Source: CS3-C152 sp964347025 (GTDB taxonomy: Archaea > Aenigmatarchaeota > Aenigmatarchaeia > QMZP01 > QMZT01). From it: a DNA stretch of 31,655 nucleotides. The position numbers and the translations under genes were made by a program. Below, in pieces: positions 14,711-22,586 of the stretch; position 1 is the stretch's first letter; each line of letters starts with the position of its first letter. The stretch covers positions 1-31,655 of the forward strand of contig CAYFWU010000011.1 of the NCBI GenBank assembly GCA_964347025.1, in the 5' to 3' direction. The notes under the pieces are model-generated. The model did no database searches. It worked only from the letters and a program-made list of their open reading frames with translations, and was not told the DNA's origin.

Positions 14711-15718
14711 ATGAGGATATCAGAGCTATTCAGAAAAAACATTCTTGAAACAGGTGTCGGGGGAGTTGTAAACAAATTAAGGATAAAGAAAAGAAGGGAC
14801 AGCCTTTTCTTTGGAGATATATTCATAGAGTATATAAGGGAATGCGAAGCCTCCGGTCACTCCAAGGAAATGATGGATATTGGTCAGAGATGGATGTTTC
14901 TTTATTTTGAACAACTCGTTCCGAGCACGGCAAAAAAACTCCCGTTAATGATTCTGAGCAGGATGATGAAAAGGGTCTGGATAAATCTAGGTCTCATGGA
15001 GGATTTCAACATCAAGATGAATAACGGTCTGGTGGATATAGAAACCAGAAAAGAGGCAATAACAGGAATTATCGGAAAAAACCAGTTCACTGTCGGCCTC
15101 TTTATGGGCATATGCAATTCACTGTTTAATTCCGGTGTTGATGTAGTCAGGGTATTGCAAACAAAGAATCTCAACAGGTACGCTTTCAAAATTAACAACA
15201 AAACCTTCAGAACCGAACACAAGGACAAGAAAACATACGACAGACTGAATTACTTCAAACCCATCAAAGGATTAACCCTGAAAGACGCCTTTGAAAGAAA
15301 CATCTTCCAGCTAAGGGGCAACAGGATATACTTCAGGAATAAATCAGTTTACACTGTTGAGAACACACTCTTTCATTTGGTTGGAGAGAAGAATATTCTG
15401 ACAAAGAGAATCTCACAGATCTCCTATAAATTCTTCAGCAATGTTGTTGATGCGGACACACCCGACACCAGGAAGTTGGGATTAATAAAAATTCTCCTAC
15501 AGACAATGGGCTGGGGGATCGTAAAAATACTGACCAAGGAGAAAAAAATCGTTTTTAAGATAAGGGATCCTCCCTTTGGATTGCAAAGGGGAAGGGATAA
15601 CTGGATTTTTCTGATCAATGCCATACTCGGTTATATGTGGATTTTGGATAAGGGTTTCAAGCTGAAAGGTTCAAGACACCACGGAAAACTGCTTGAGATT
15701 GTCTATTCGAAATCCTAG
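14711..15718 (+). CDS. uncharacterised protein in KaiC-like operon (335 aa)
   Basis: I do not recognise this protein with confidence. It is basic, has no signal peptide or clear membrane helix, and has few cysteines. The C-terminal third (GWGIVKILTKEKKIVFKIRD, then GRDNWIFLINAILGYMW and a final short strand) has the feel of a V4R-type small-molecule binding domain, but this is a weak impression. It follows the KaiC-like ATPase by 13 nt, so the three genes probably form one functional set. Its stop overlaps the convergent radical SAM gene by four bases. Confidence 0.72.
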   Translation: MRISELFRKNILETGVGGVVNKLRIKKRRDSLFFGDIFIEYIRECEASGHSKEMMDIGQRWMFLYFEQLVPSTAKKLPLMILSRMMKRVWINLGLMEDFNIKMNNGLVDIETRKEAITGIIGKNQFTVGLFMGICNSLFNSGVDVVRVLQTKNLNRYAFKINNKTFRTEHKDKKTYDRLNYFKPIKGLTLKDAFERNIFQLRGNRIYFRNKSVYTVENTLFHLVGEKNILTKRISQISYKFFSNVVDADTPDTRKLGLIKILLQTMGWGIVKILTKEKKIVFKIRDPPFGLQRGRDNWIFLINAILGYMWILDKGFKLKGSRHHGKLLEIVYSKS

Positions 15719-16767
15719 GAACACCAGTAATCAACCCCTTCCTTTGAATAACTTCTCCTCGTGTAGCAACCTCCCTTGCACTTCTCGAAAAATTTGCAAT
15801 CCATACACTTGGGATTTAGTTTCGCCTTTTTCAGGAACCCACCGAGTTTCATTTTGTAAAATTCGTCAAACCTTCCATCAAGATCTCTGAAGATGTTGAA
15901 CATGGGCTCCCTCTGTGTAACACAGTAGTAAACATCCCCGTTGTAGGCGAAGTTAACGAGAACCCCGTGCGATGCAACGCAGGGAACATGCGAAACCTTC
16001 AAATTCGTTTTAAAGTTTAATGGAAAGAACGGTTCACCGGACTCTATATGTTTCCCTCCTGTCCTCTCAGCGAATTTAGTCAGCTCTTTAAGGGATTTTA
16101 TGTAACTTGTGGGTCTGATGTCGAAATTTTCTAGCGCGCAGCCACTCGACGGCATCATGTCCCATACCCTGCACCTCTGTAGGCCCAGACTCCTTGCAAA
16201 TTTGAAAATATCAACTATTTCTCTTTCGTTCTCCTTTGTCAGGACGGTTTGCGATACGCAGGTTATTCCGATTTCATTCGCGTTTTTTAATGCACTTACC
16301 GCTCTGTAGAAGGAATCCTTCCTACCCCGGAGGTAATCATGTTTTTCGGGTTTTACACTGTCTATATTGGTTTGGATCTGGGACAGACCGAGAGATTTCA
16401 GTTCCCTTGCAAAACTCCTTGTTAAGGCAAAACCGTTTGTGTTCATGTGAACGACAAAATCATGATCCTTCGCAATCCTTACAGCCTCTCGTATTTTAGG
16501 ATAGACCGTTGGCTCTCCACCAGAATAGGTTATCTGGTTCAGCCCAGAATCCTTGAGTATTCTTACAAGTTTTTTGAGATCGGTTAAACCCATGTATTCC
16601 CTCTTTATCTTGGCCCTGTTACCAGAGTTGGCGTAGCACCATATACAGTTTAGATTGCAGTTATTCGTAACCTCTATAACAGCCCAGACAGATGATTTTT
16701 TCCTTCTGAACCGTTTAACCTTCTCCATTGCATCGTTCTCTTCCCAGTCGAACGTAACCACACACAT
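15715..16767 (-). CDS. radical SAM protein with SPASM-like C-terminal cysteines
   Basis: The 350-residue protein has the [4Fe-4S] site CNLNCIWC (CxxxCxxC, residues 37-44), the GGEP motif (YSGGEPTVYP) and, at the C terminus, CMDCKFFEKCKGGC plus a last Cys two residues from the end, as in SPASM domains binding extra clusters. This architecture is shared with PqqE, heme-pathway and peptide-maturing enzymes; the substrate is unknown. The gene is downstream of the UbiA prenyltransferase on the same strand. Start choice: ATG 16767, preceded by GGTGGGTGA; a GTG at 16776 overlapping the UbiA stop is the alternative and adds three residues. Confidence 0.87.
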   Translation of the reverse strand: MCVVTFDWEENDAMEKVKRFRRKKSSVWAVIEVTNNCNLNCIWCYANSGNRAKIKREYMGLTDLKKLVRILKDSGLNQITYSGGEPTVYPKIREAVRIAKDHDFVVHMNTNGFALTRSFARELKSLGLSQIQTNIDSVKPEKHDYLRGRKDSFYRAVSALKNANEIGITCVSQTVLTKENEREIVDIFKFARSLGLQRCRVWDMMPSSGCALENFDIRPTSYIKSLKELTKFAERTGGKHIESGEPFFPLNFKTNLKVSHVPCVASHGVLVNFAYNGDVYYCVTQREPMFNIFRDLDGRFDEFYKMKLGGFLKKAKLNPKCMDCKFFEKCKGGCYTRRSYSKEGVDYWCS

Positions 16768-16768
16768 T

Positions 16769-17572
16769 TCAGTCACCCACCATCCTCATAATCGTAATTA
16801 ATACAGGCAGACAAATGAATGAGGATAGAATAGCGAATCTCGTCCCTTTCAGGTTGTTTTTCTGAAGGTAGAAAGAGGCAAGAAACAGGAATGGAATCAA
16901 TGGATAAAGTTTTGAAAATTCGAAGATCACAACACACATCAAAAAAACCCCGGCTGTTATGTAAATCACGATCTTTGTTACACTGAAACCGAAAACTATC
17001 GGGAGCGTTCTCATGCCTATGGATTTATCCCCCCTATAACCCCTCATATCCCCGAGCATGTTTATTGCGAAACCGAATAGAAAGATTAACGGAAAATAGG
17101 ATAACATTTCGAAATTCAAAAACCCGGTGACACCGGCTCCTATAAAAAAGGTCAGGGCCATGCTGAACCCCGTGAACACATTTTTAATTCTCATCTCCTT
17201 TACCCTGAATCCCGAGTAAATTAGCGACAGGACAATAAGGAACGAATAAAGGATCGTAGACACAGGTGAGAGAAAGATTGATAAAAACAGGCCCGAAAGA
17301 AAAAGAATAAGAATGATTTTTCTTCCGAGATTGACATCAAGAACGAAGATGTTCAAGATTTTGTTGCTTACGAGATCTTCCCTCCTGTCTGTTAGATGGT
17401 TGTAGGCATAGCTTGCCCCAGTTCCCAATACTATTGCAAGGAAGAGGAGAAAAATTTTGAAATCTGTAAGATTGAAGAGCAGATAACCAGACAGGGACAT
17501 CCCGGTTACAAAGAGACAGGTCTCTATTCTTATAAATGACAAGAACTCTTTGAGAATAAATTTAATTCCCAT
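16769..17572 (-). CDS. UbiA-family prenyltransferase (DGGGP-synthase-like)
   Basis: The 267-residue membrane protein has about eight helices and both aspartate motifs of the UbiA family: NHLTDRRED (NDxxDxxxD type) and DMRGYRGDKSIGMRTLP. In archaea the commonest member is digeranylgeranylglyceryl phosphate synthase, which adds the second prenyl chain to the membrane lipid. That assignment fits the isoprenoid genes about 1 kb away but is not proved; menaquinone or heme O enzymes share the fold. The start is ATG 17572 (MGIKFILKEFLSFIRIE). A frame opening 81 nt earlier would run through the TATA region (17583-17610). Confidence 0.86.
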   Translation of the reverse strand: MGIKFILKEFLSFIRIETCLFVTGMSLSGYLLFNLTDFKIFLLFLAIVLGTGASYAYNHLTDRREDLVSNKILNIFVLDVNLGRKIILILFLSGLFLSIFLSPVSTILYSFLIVLSLIYSGFRVKEMRIKNVFTGFSMALTFFIGAGVTGFLNFEMLSYFPLIFLFGFAINMLGDMRGYRGDKSIGMRTLPIVFGFSVTKIVIYITAGVFLMCVVIFEFSKLYPLIPFLFLASFYLQKNNLKGTRFAILSSFICLPVLITIMRMVGD

Positions 17573-17674
17573 ACGTTTATATAATATATATGTTTTTGGT
17601 ATATATATCGTTTTTATGTTTAAACATAACCCTGATCTGCACAATCCGATCAAAGTTATAAGTTTCGAACCAAA

Positions 17675-17974
17675 ATGTTAAAAATGATCCCAAGGGTTTA
17701 CGAATTTCTCAGGAAAGTTCCGAAAGGGAGGGTAACTACCTACAAGGAATTGGCCAAAGCCTCTGGTACCCATCCCAGAACAGTCGGTTTGTTGATGAAA
17801 AAGAATAAGGATCCTGTTAACATCCCGTGTTATAAGGTCGTGCGCTCTGACGGCTCGCTTGGAGGCTATTCAGCAGAGGGAGGGGTCAAAACAAAGATTC
17901 GACTCCTCAGAAGGGATGGAATCGAGATAAGGAACGGTAAAATAAACCTTAAAAAATACCTTTTCAAATTTTAG
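17675..17974 (+). CDS. MGMT/ATL-type DNA alkylation repair domain protein (99 aa)
   Basis: The protein consists only of the C-terminal DNA-binding/catalytic domain of O6-alkylguanine alkyltransferases. GRVTTYKELAKASGTHPRTV is the helix-turn-helix, and IPCYKVV (Cys52) replaces the usual IPCHRV. The GGYSAEGGVKTKIRLL block follows as in the family. The acceptor cysteine is present, unlike ATL proteins (Trp in its place), but His is replaced by Tyr, so transfer activity is uncertain. A few residues of the N terminus may be dispensable (second ATG at 17684). It is followed after 2 nt by the zinc-ribbon gene. Confidence 0.86.
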   Translation: MLKMIPRVYEFLRKVPKGRVTTYKELAKASGTHPRTVGLLMKKNKDPVNIPCYKVVRSDGSLGGYSAEGGVKTKIRLLRRDGIEIRNGKINLKKYLFKF

Positions 17975-17976
17975 TT

Positions 17977-18363
17977 ATGAAGAAGGGAATGAAGCTTCCG
18001 AAAAAGGATGTTGTCGTTTTCGTTGTGAAGGAAGTCATGCAAAAGCACAAAAAAATAAATTCCCAGATCGAATTCACAGAACTCGTCAACAAAAGCCTGA
18101 AAAGGGTTGACCCAAAACTAACGATATCCCCCAGAAGGTTACGTCTGCTGTCCCTGAATTTGCCAAATCTGAAAGTAACCATAGAAACCAAGAAGGGCAG
18201 GCTAAGGAAAAAATGTCCGTCATGTTCGAAATCTTTACGAAGGGTATACACAAAAAATCTGAGGGGGAAGAAACTCCTTTACAAGCTCGTATGTTCCAGA
18301 TGCGGATACTCAGGAAAGGATGGAAAGTGGACTCCAAAGAGATACGTATTTTTAAGAAAATAA
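17977..18363 (+). CDS. zinc-ribbon protein of unknown function (128 aa)
   Basis: The N-terminal ~70 residues are helical and basic, with KKINSQIEFTELVNKSLK and SPRRLRLLSLN resembling a small winged-helix. The C-terminal part carries two cysteine pairs, CPSC and CSRCGY, forming a zinc ribbon. This helix-plus-ribbon layout suggests a nucleic-acid-binding protein. I do not recognise a named family. It starts 2 nt after the MGMT-like gene and is probably in the same operon. Its stop at 18361-18363 abuts the convergent isomerase gene. Confidence 0.78.
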   Translation: MKKGMKLPKKDVVVFVVKEVMQKHKKINSQIEFTELVNKSLKRVDPKLTISPRRLRLLSLNLPNLKVTIETKKGRLRKKCPSCSKSLRRVYTKNLRGKKLLYKLVCSRCGYSGKDGKWTPKRYVFLRK

Positions 18364-19365
18364 TTAAATGTAAATCACGCGAACCTTTCTCAGTTCCTTT
18401 ATGTTTCTTGCTCCAACCAAGAACATTGCATCCCTCAACTGTGAGATTATCTTCTCCAGATGTTTTCTGACGGCTTCCGAAGATTCTGTTGCCGGCTTCA
18501 GTAAGGGAAGCGCGAATCCTACAAGCGAAGAACCCATCGCAATCGCCTTAGCCACCTCTGCTCCGTTCCTTATTCCTCCGGAGGCGATGATAGGGACCTT
18601 AACTGATTTTACCACGTCCCTCAAAGCTTCTGCTGTTGGGATTCCCCATTCCTCTATATGAGAGAAATCATCCTTCGTCCGAAAACTATCGACTTTCACC
18701 CAGGAGGTTCCTCCCGCCCCTGCAACGTCAATCGCCTTCGCGCCAGCATTAACCAGTTGTTTTGACAGCTTTCCGGATATCCCGAACCCCACCTCCTTCA
18801 CAATAACAGGAAACTTCGCCTTCTTGCAAACGTAACCTATCTCTTTCAGGAGGTTCTTCCAGGAACGATCTCCCTCCTGCTGGGCGAGTTCCTGCGCAGG
18901 GTTCAAATGGATCGCCAGCCCGTCCGCATTTATGGAATCAACCAGCGAAAGTATGTTTTCCAATTTATACTGCGGTAGCTGAACCGCTCCTATATTCCCG
19001 AGAAGGAACATCCCTTTCGCCACATCACGTACGAAATATGTTCGAGCGAGCTTCGAATCTTCCAGCATCGCCCTCTGCGATCCAACGCCCATCCCTATCC
19101 CGAGCGCTTCCGCCGCTCTAGCGAGGTTCTTGTTGATCCGTTCCCCTTCCTTCGTCCCCCCCGTCATCGCCTCTATGAACAAGGGATAATTGAACTTCTT
19201 TCCAAGGAATTTCGTGGACAGGTCGATCTCGTCCTTGTCGATCTCAGGGAGCGCGCGATGCTCGAGCTCAACATGTTCGAAACCATTCGATTTAACAAAT
19301 TCGACATTCTTCTCTAAACAAATCCTTATGTGATCATTCTTCCGGGATCTGGTGATAGAAGACAT
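18364..19365 (-). CDS. fni: isopentenyl-diphosphate delta-isomerase, type II
   Basis: The 333-residue protein is the FMN- and NADPH-dependent TIM-barrel isomerase that interconverts IPP and DMAPP. Seen: EAMTGGTKEGERINKNLA (residues 65-82), GMGVGSQRAMLED, LAIHLNPAQELAQQEGDR, VIVKEVGFGIS, DVAGAGGTSWVKVD and the phosphate-binding IIASGGIRNGAEVAKAIAMG. All are typical of Idi-2. Length is normal. It is divergent from the mevalonate cluster that starts at 19463, with a 97-nt AT-rich gap. Confidence 0.96.
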   Translation of the reverse strand: MSSITRSRKNDHIRICLEKNVEFVKSNGFEHVELEHRALPEIDKDEIDLSTKFLGKKFNYPLFIEAMTGGTKEGERINKNLARAAEALGIGMGVGSQRAMLEDSKLARTYFVRDVAKGMFLLGNIGAVQLPQYKLENILSLVDSINADGLAIHLNPAQELAQQEGDRSWKNLLKEIGYVCKKAKFPVIVKEVGFGISGKLSKQLVNAGAKAIDVAGAGGTSWVKVDSFRTKDDFSHIEEWGIPTAEALRDVVKSVKVPIIASGGIRNGAEVAKAIAMGSSLVGFALPLLKPATESSEAVRKHLEKIISQLRDAMFLVGARNIKELRKVRVIYI

Positions 19366-19462
19366 ATTAATGTTATTGGTTTGATTTGATTTATAATTTT
19401 TAAATCGGGTATATGTAAGTTTTAAAAATAAAATGTGTTAAAAATATAGATAAAGTGAGGAT

Positions 19463-20443
19463 ATGGCAGAACTAACAGAAGGTGGCGTTTACATTCCAAA
19501 AGATGTGATCGTTATAGCCAGCAGTTTCGAGGGAGTTATCAATGATGGCGCCAGGGAGTGCGGGTTAACTTCTTTTAACGCTTACCAACAAATGGAGGAA
19601 GGTAAAGGAAAATTTTTCGGTCGAGTTGTACAACCAGAAGATTTCGAAGGCATAGCCGCAAGTAGGGAAATACAGGCTTTCCTAAAATTAAGACCTCCCG
19701 TAGAGGTCGCTGAGGATTACCTTACTGTTATCGAGGTCATTGAAAATTACCCAACCCTAATTGATGCCATGTTAAACGACCCAACCAACCCCTCTGTATA
19801 TGACCCGTTAATAGAGAATTTCAATTTAAGGAGAGAAGAATCAGAAGAATTAAGGGTGAGATTCAATAAGGCTTTTTATGCTGAAAGGAAGAGAATGCAA
19901 AACAGGGGTTGGAACGCATGGGCAAACACACAATCACCCTTCCCGGAATCCATAGAAGAGTTAAGAAAACTGCAGGAAACACAGAAATACGAAGATGATG
20001 AAATGAGGATAACACTGCTTAGTGGATTCGTTCCTAGATTCGCTACATCAAAGGATGAGGAATCAACTTATCACCTATGTAAAATATATTCACAGTTCGG
20101 TAAGCTCAAATCAAGCGATGTCGGTGAAGCCGATAAATGTTTAATACCACGTCACGGAATAATAGGAAAGGAAAGGACGAGAGATAAGGTCAAACAGTTG
20201 AAAGCGTTTGCTGAAGAGTTTGGCGTCCCTCACAGTCAGGTGTGGAGACTTAACGACAGGTATGATATCGACCAACAGCAGGAACTATGGGATACCGGAT
20301 TTCATTACCAATTCTTGATAAAAGGCGGATACGCGTTCCCGCACGATTACGTAAAGGCAGAGCAGGATAAGATAGTTGTTGTTCTGGATAGGAAGGGCAT
20401 GGCCAAGGAATTAGGAAGATACGCCGAACAATGGGGATTCTAA
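19463..20443 (+). CDS. HAD-fold protein with altered catalytic aspartates
   Basis: The 326-residue protein begins with a HAD-like motif I in context, VIVIASSFEGVINDGAREC, where the usual DFDGVI..S has become SFEGVI: the nucleophile Asp is Ser and the acid/base Asp is Glu. A helical cap-like section (residues 50-180) and a core with LSGFVPRFAT near residue 185 follow; the end reads VVVLDRKGMAKELGRYAEQW. A normal phosphoaspartate mechanism looks impossible, so it may bind rather than hydrolyse. It is the first gene of the plus-strand run that includes MvaD and PMK. GTGAGG lies before the ATG. The family call rests on motif I and the overall shape. Confidence 0.6.
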   Translation: MAELTEGGVYIPKDVIVIASSFEGVINDGARECGLTSFNAYQQMEEGKGKFFGRVVQPEDFEGIAASREIQAFLKLRPPVEVAEDYLTVIEVIENYPTLIDAMLNDPTNPSVYDPLIENFNLRREESEELRVRFNKAFYAERKRMQNRGWNAWANTQSPFPESIEELRKLQETQKYEDDEMRITLLSGFVPRFATSKDEESTYHLCKIYSQFGKLKSSDVGEADKCLIPRHGIIGKERTRDKVKQLKAFAEEFGVPHSQVWRLNDRYDIDQQQELWDTGFHYQFLIKGGYAFPHDYVKAEQDKIVVVLDRKGMAKELGRYAEQWGF

Positions 20444-20472
20444 TTTTTAAAGTTCAAATCCAATCCTAACTA

Positions 20473-20826
20473 ATGAATGATGATGAATGCTTTCTGGTTT
20501 CCATCAATGCCTACCACAGGATAAACCCGGATAGTTTTTTCAGGAGGAGTATTTCTGAAGAGGATGTGGACCATCTTGGAAACACACTCGTTTTCCTAGG
20601 ATTCAATGAATTTAAGGAATTCGCGAAAAGCGAAAAAGAATATTATGTTGTTCTGAAACTCATAGAAAAGAACATAGAGAGAGTTTGCGAATTTCTCTTT
20701 TCAGGTAAAAAGAGAGAAAATTTTCAGAAGGTATTTGAAGATCTGAAAAAAGAGGTTGAAGAGGAAGTTCTGAACGATTTCGCAAAGTTTTTTAAAGAGG
20801 AGATGAATAAATTAAATAAAATTTAA
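20473..20826 (+). CDS. small acidic protein of unknown function (117 aa)
   Basis: I do not recognise this protein. It is helical and Glu/Lys-rich; the C-terminal half (ENFQKVFEDLKKEVEEEVL and onward) looks like an amphipathic or coiled-coil helix. The N terminus MNDDECFLVSINAYHRINPD could be a strand-helix unit. It lies 29 nt after the HAD-like gene and 18 nt before mvaD, in the same direction, so it is probably co-transcribed with the mevalonate genes. Confidence 0.68.
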   Translation: MNDDECFLVSINAYHRINPDSFFRRSISEEDVDHLGNTLVFLGFNEFKEFAKSEKEYYVVLKLIEKNIERVCEFLFSGKKRENFQKVFEDLKKEVEEEVLNDFAKFFKEEMNKLNKI

Positions 20827-20844
20827 GCTTGGAAGGTGGTGATT

Positions 20845-21837
20845 ATGAAGGTAACCGCAATCGCAAATTCGAATATCGCTTTGACCAAATACTGGGGTAA
20901 GCGCGACAAAAAAATGATGCTTCCATTCGCTGGAAGCGTTTCCATGACCTTGGATAGCATGTTTACTAAGACGACAGTAGAATTCGACTCAAAGTATGAT
21001 AGAGATATCTTTGTTCTTAATGGAAAGGAGCTAAAGGATGGAGAAGAGTATGAAGAAGTAGTTGACCATCTTAACCTTATACGTGAGATGGCTAAAGTAA
21101 AGGAACATGCAAGGGTTGTTTCAGAGAATAACTTCCCGACAGCGGCTGGACTCGCTTCCTCTGCTTCCGGTTTTGCAGCTCTAAGTCTTGCAGGATCGAA
21201 GGCAGCGGGACTCAATCTTGATGAGAGAGGGCTTTCCATACTTTCAAGGAGAGGATCAGGATCCGCTTCGCGTTCAATAGCAGGAGGATTCGTTCACTGG
21301 CACAGGGGTGAAAAGGAAGACGGTTCGGATTCATTCGCTGAACAAATCGCCTCACCAGACCACTGGGATATCAGGATGGTCGTGGCTGTGACGACAAAGG
21401 CAGAGAAGAAGATCAAAAGCCGAGCAGGGATGGCACAGAGCGTAGATAACTGTCCTTATTATTCACAGTGGGTAAAGGAGTGCGAAAAGGATATAGAGAA
21501 TGTGAAGAAAGCGGTAAGGAAAAAGGACTTCAAGCTATTAGGGAAGACAGCGGAAATGAATTGCCTAAAGATGCATGCGGTTATGATGACCACCAGCCCG
21601 CCGATCATATACTGGACCCCATCAACCATTGAAGTCGTAACTGCCGTTCTCTCTTGGAGAGAAGAAGGCTTGGAATGTTACTTCACCATAGATGGCGGAC
21701 CGCAGGTAAAAATTATATGCCAAGGAAAGGATGCAGAAGAAATAGAAAGGCGTTTGAAAAATATGGGAGTAGCGAAGGAGACCCACATATGCAAGATCGG
21801 AGGGCCTGCAAAGGTCGTTGAAGATCATTTGTTCTGA
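20845..21837 (+). CDS. mvaD: mevalonate diphosphate decarboxylase (GHMP family)
   Basis: The 330-residue enzyme decarboxylates mevalonate 5-diphosphate to IPP using ATP. Signature blocks are ANSNIALTKYWGK near the start, AAGLASSASGFAAL (ATP loop), RRGSGSASRSIAGGFVHW, and FTIDGGPQVKI with the catalytic Asp. A related archaeal enzyme uses mevalonate 5-phosphate instead; the adjacent phosphomevalonate kinase favours the diphosphate. The start is ATG 20845, which has GGTGGTG just before it; GTG codons at 20836 and 20839 are alternatives. The stop overlaps the next start (TGATG). Confidence 0.9.
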   Translation: MKVTAIANSNIALTKYWGKRDKKMMLPFAGSVSMTLDSMFTKTTVEFDSKYDRDIFVLNGKELKDGEEYEEVVDHLNLIREMAKVKEHARVVSENNFPTAAGLASSASGFAALSLAGSKAAGLNLDERGLSILSRRGSGSASRSIAGGFVHWHRGEKEDGSDSFAEQIASPDHWDIRMVVAVTTKAEKKIKSRAGMAQSVDNCPYYSQWVKECEKDIENVKKAVRKKDFKLLGKTAEMNCLKMHAVMMTTSPPIIYWTPSTIEVVTAVLSWREEGLECYFTIDGGPQVKIICQGKDAEEIERRLKNMGVAKETHICKIGGPAKVVEDHLF

Positions 21838-22586
21838 TGAAAATGAAAATGTTCATATTCGATATTGATGGAGTGATATTTGATAGCATCAAGGAAACAA
21901 ATACTGCAGCTTTGCAGGCCTTTAAAGAGATAGAAGAGAAGGATCTAACCAAAGATGCTGGATTTCTTGAAAAATTAACGAATCTAAGACCTTATATAAG
22001 AAATGCCAAAGATTATTACGTCATAATAAGATTGATTCTAGAGGGAAAGATTACTGATAATGTCTCGGTAAAACAAATGAATTCTTGTATAGAAAAGTGG
22101 AAAAGCAAGATAGACTTATTTCACAAAAAATTCTATGAAGTAAGGGGGCGAATGGAGAAATTAGATTACGATAATTGGATTTCCCTCATCAGACCCTATC
22201 CTGGAGTAATAGAAACCATAAAATCTCTGAAAGAAGAAAATATACTTAGTTTTAGCACAGCAAAAGACATCAAATCAGTATTTATACTTTTAAATAAATT
22301 TGGCTTGGATTTTACGGAAGATCACTTTGTTGGGAATGAAATTTCTCTGGACAAGAACGTACATATCAAAACACTTTCAGAACGGTTTGGTATACCCTTC
22401 AAAGACATATTATTTATTGATGACTTATTTTTTCAACTGATGTCTGTGAAGGATTCTGGAGTAAAACTTGCAATGCCTAGCTGGGGTTATTCTACGGAAG
22501 ATCAAAGGAGGAAAGCGAAGGAAATGGGTATATCTGTACTGACACTGAACAATTTAAAACAACAATTAATGGAGGTCTTTGAATGA
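21837..22586 (+). CDS. HAD-superfamily phosphatase
   Basis: The 249-residue protein has intact motif I FDIDGVIFDS (residues 8-17), a helical cap, motif II as LSFSTAKD, a conserved-looking Lys before GNEISLD and motif III/IV ILFIDDLFFQL. This is a normal catalytic set, in contrast to the HAD-like protein two genes upstream. The substrate is unknown. It is coupled to mvaD (1-base stop/start overlap) and to the Nudix gene (4-base overlap), so a role with phosphorylated isoprenoid or nucleotide intermediates is plausible but unproved. Confidence 0.84.
   Translation: MKMKMFIFDIDGVIFDSIKETNTAALQAFKEIEEKDLTKDAGFLEKLTNLRPYIRNAKDYYVIIRLILEGKITDNVSVKQMNSCIEKWKSKIDLFHKKFYEVRGRMEKLDYDNWISLIRPYPGVIETIKSLKEENILSFSTAKDIKSVFILLNKFGLDFTEDHFVGNEISLDKNVHIKTLSERFGIPFKDILFIDDLFFQLMSVKDSGVKLAMPSWGYSTEDQRRKAKEMGISVLTLNNLKQQLMEVFE

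Noticed and set aside
620..16767. A PqqD plus radical SAM peptide-maturation system
   Set aside because: The two genes are about 15 kb apart with no precursor peptide gene between them, so the pairing is only suggestive.
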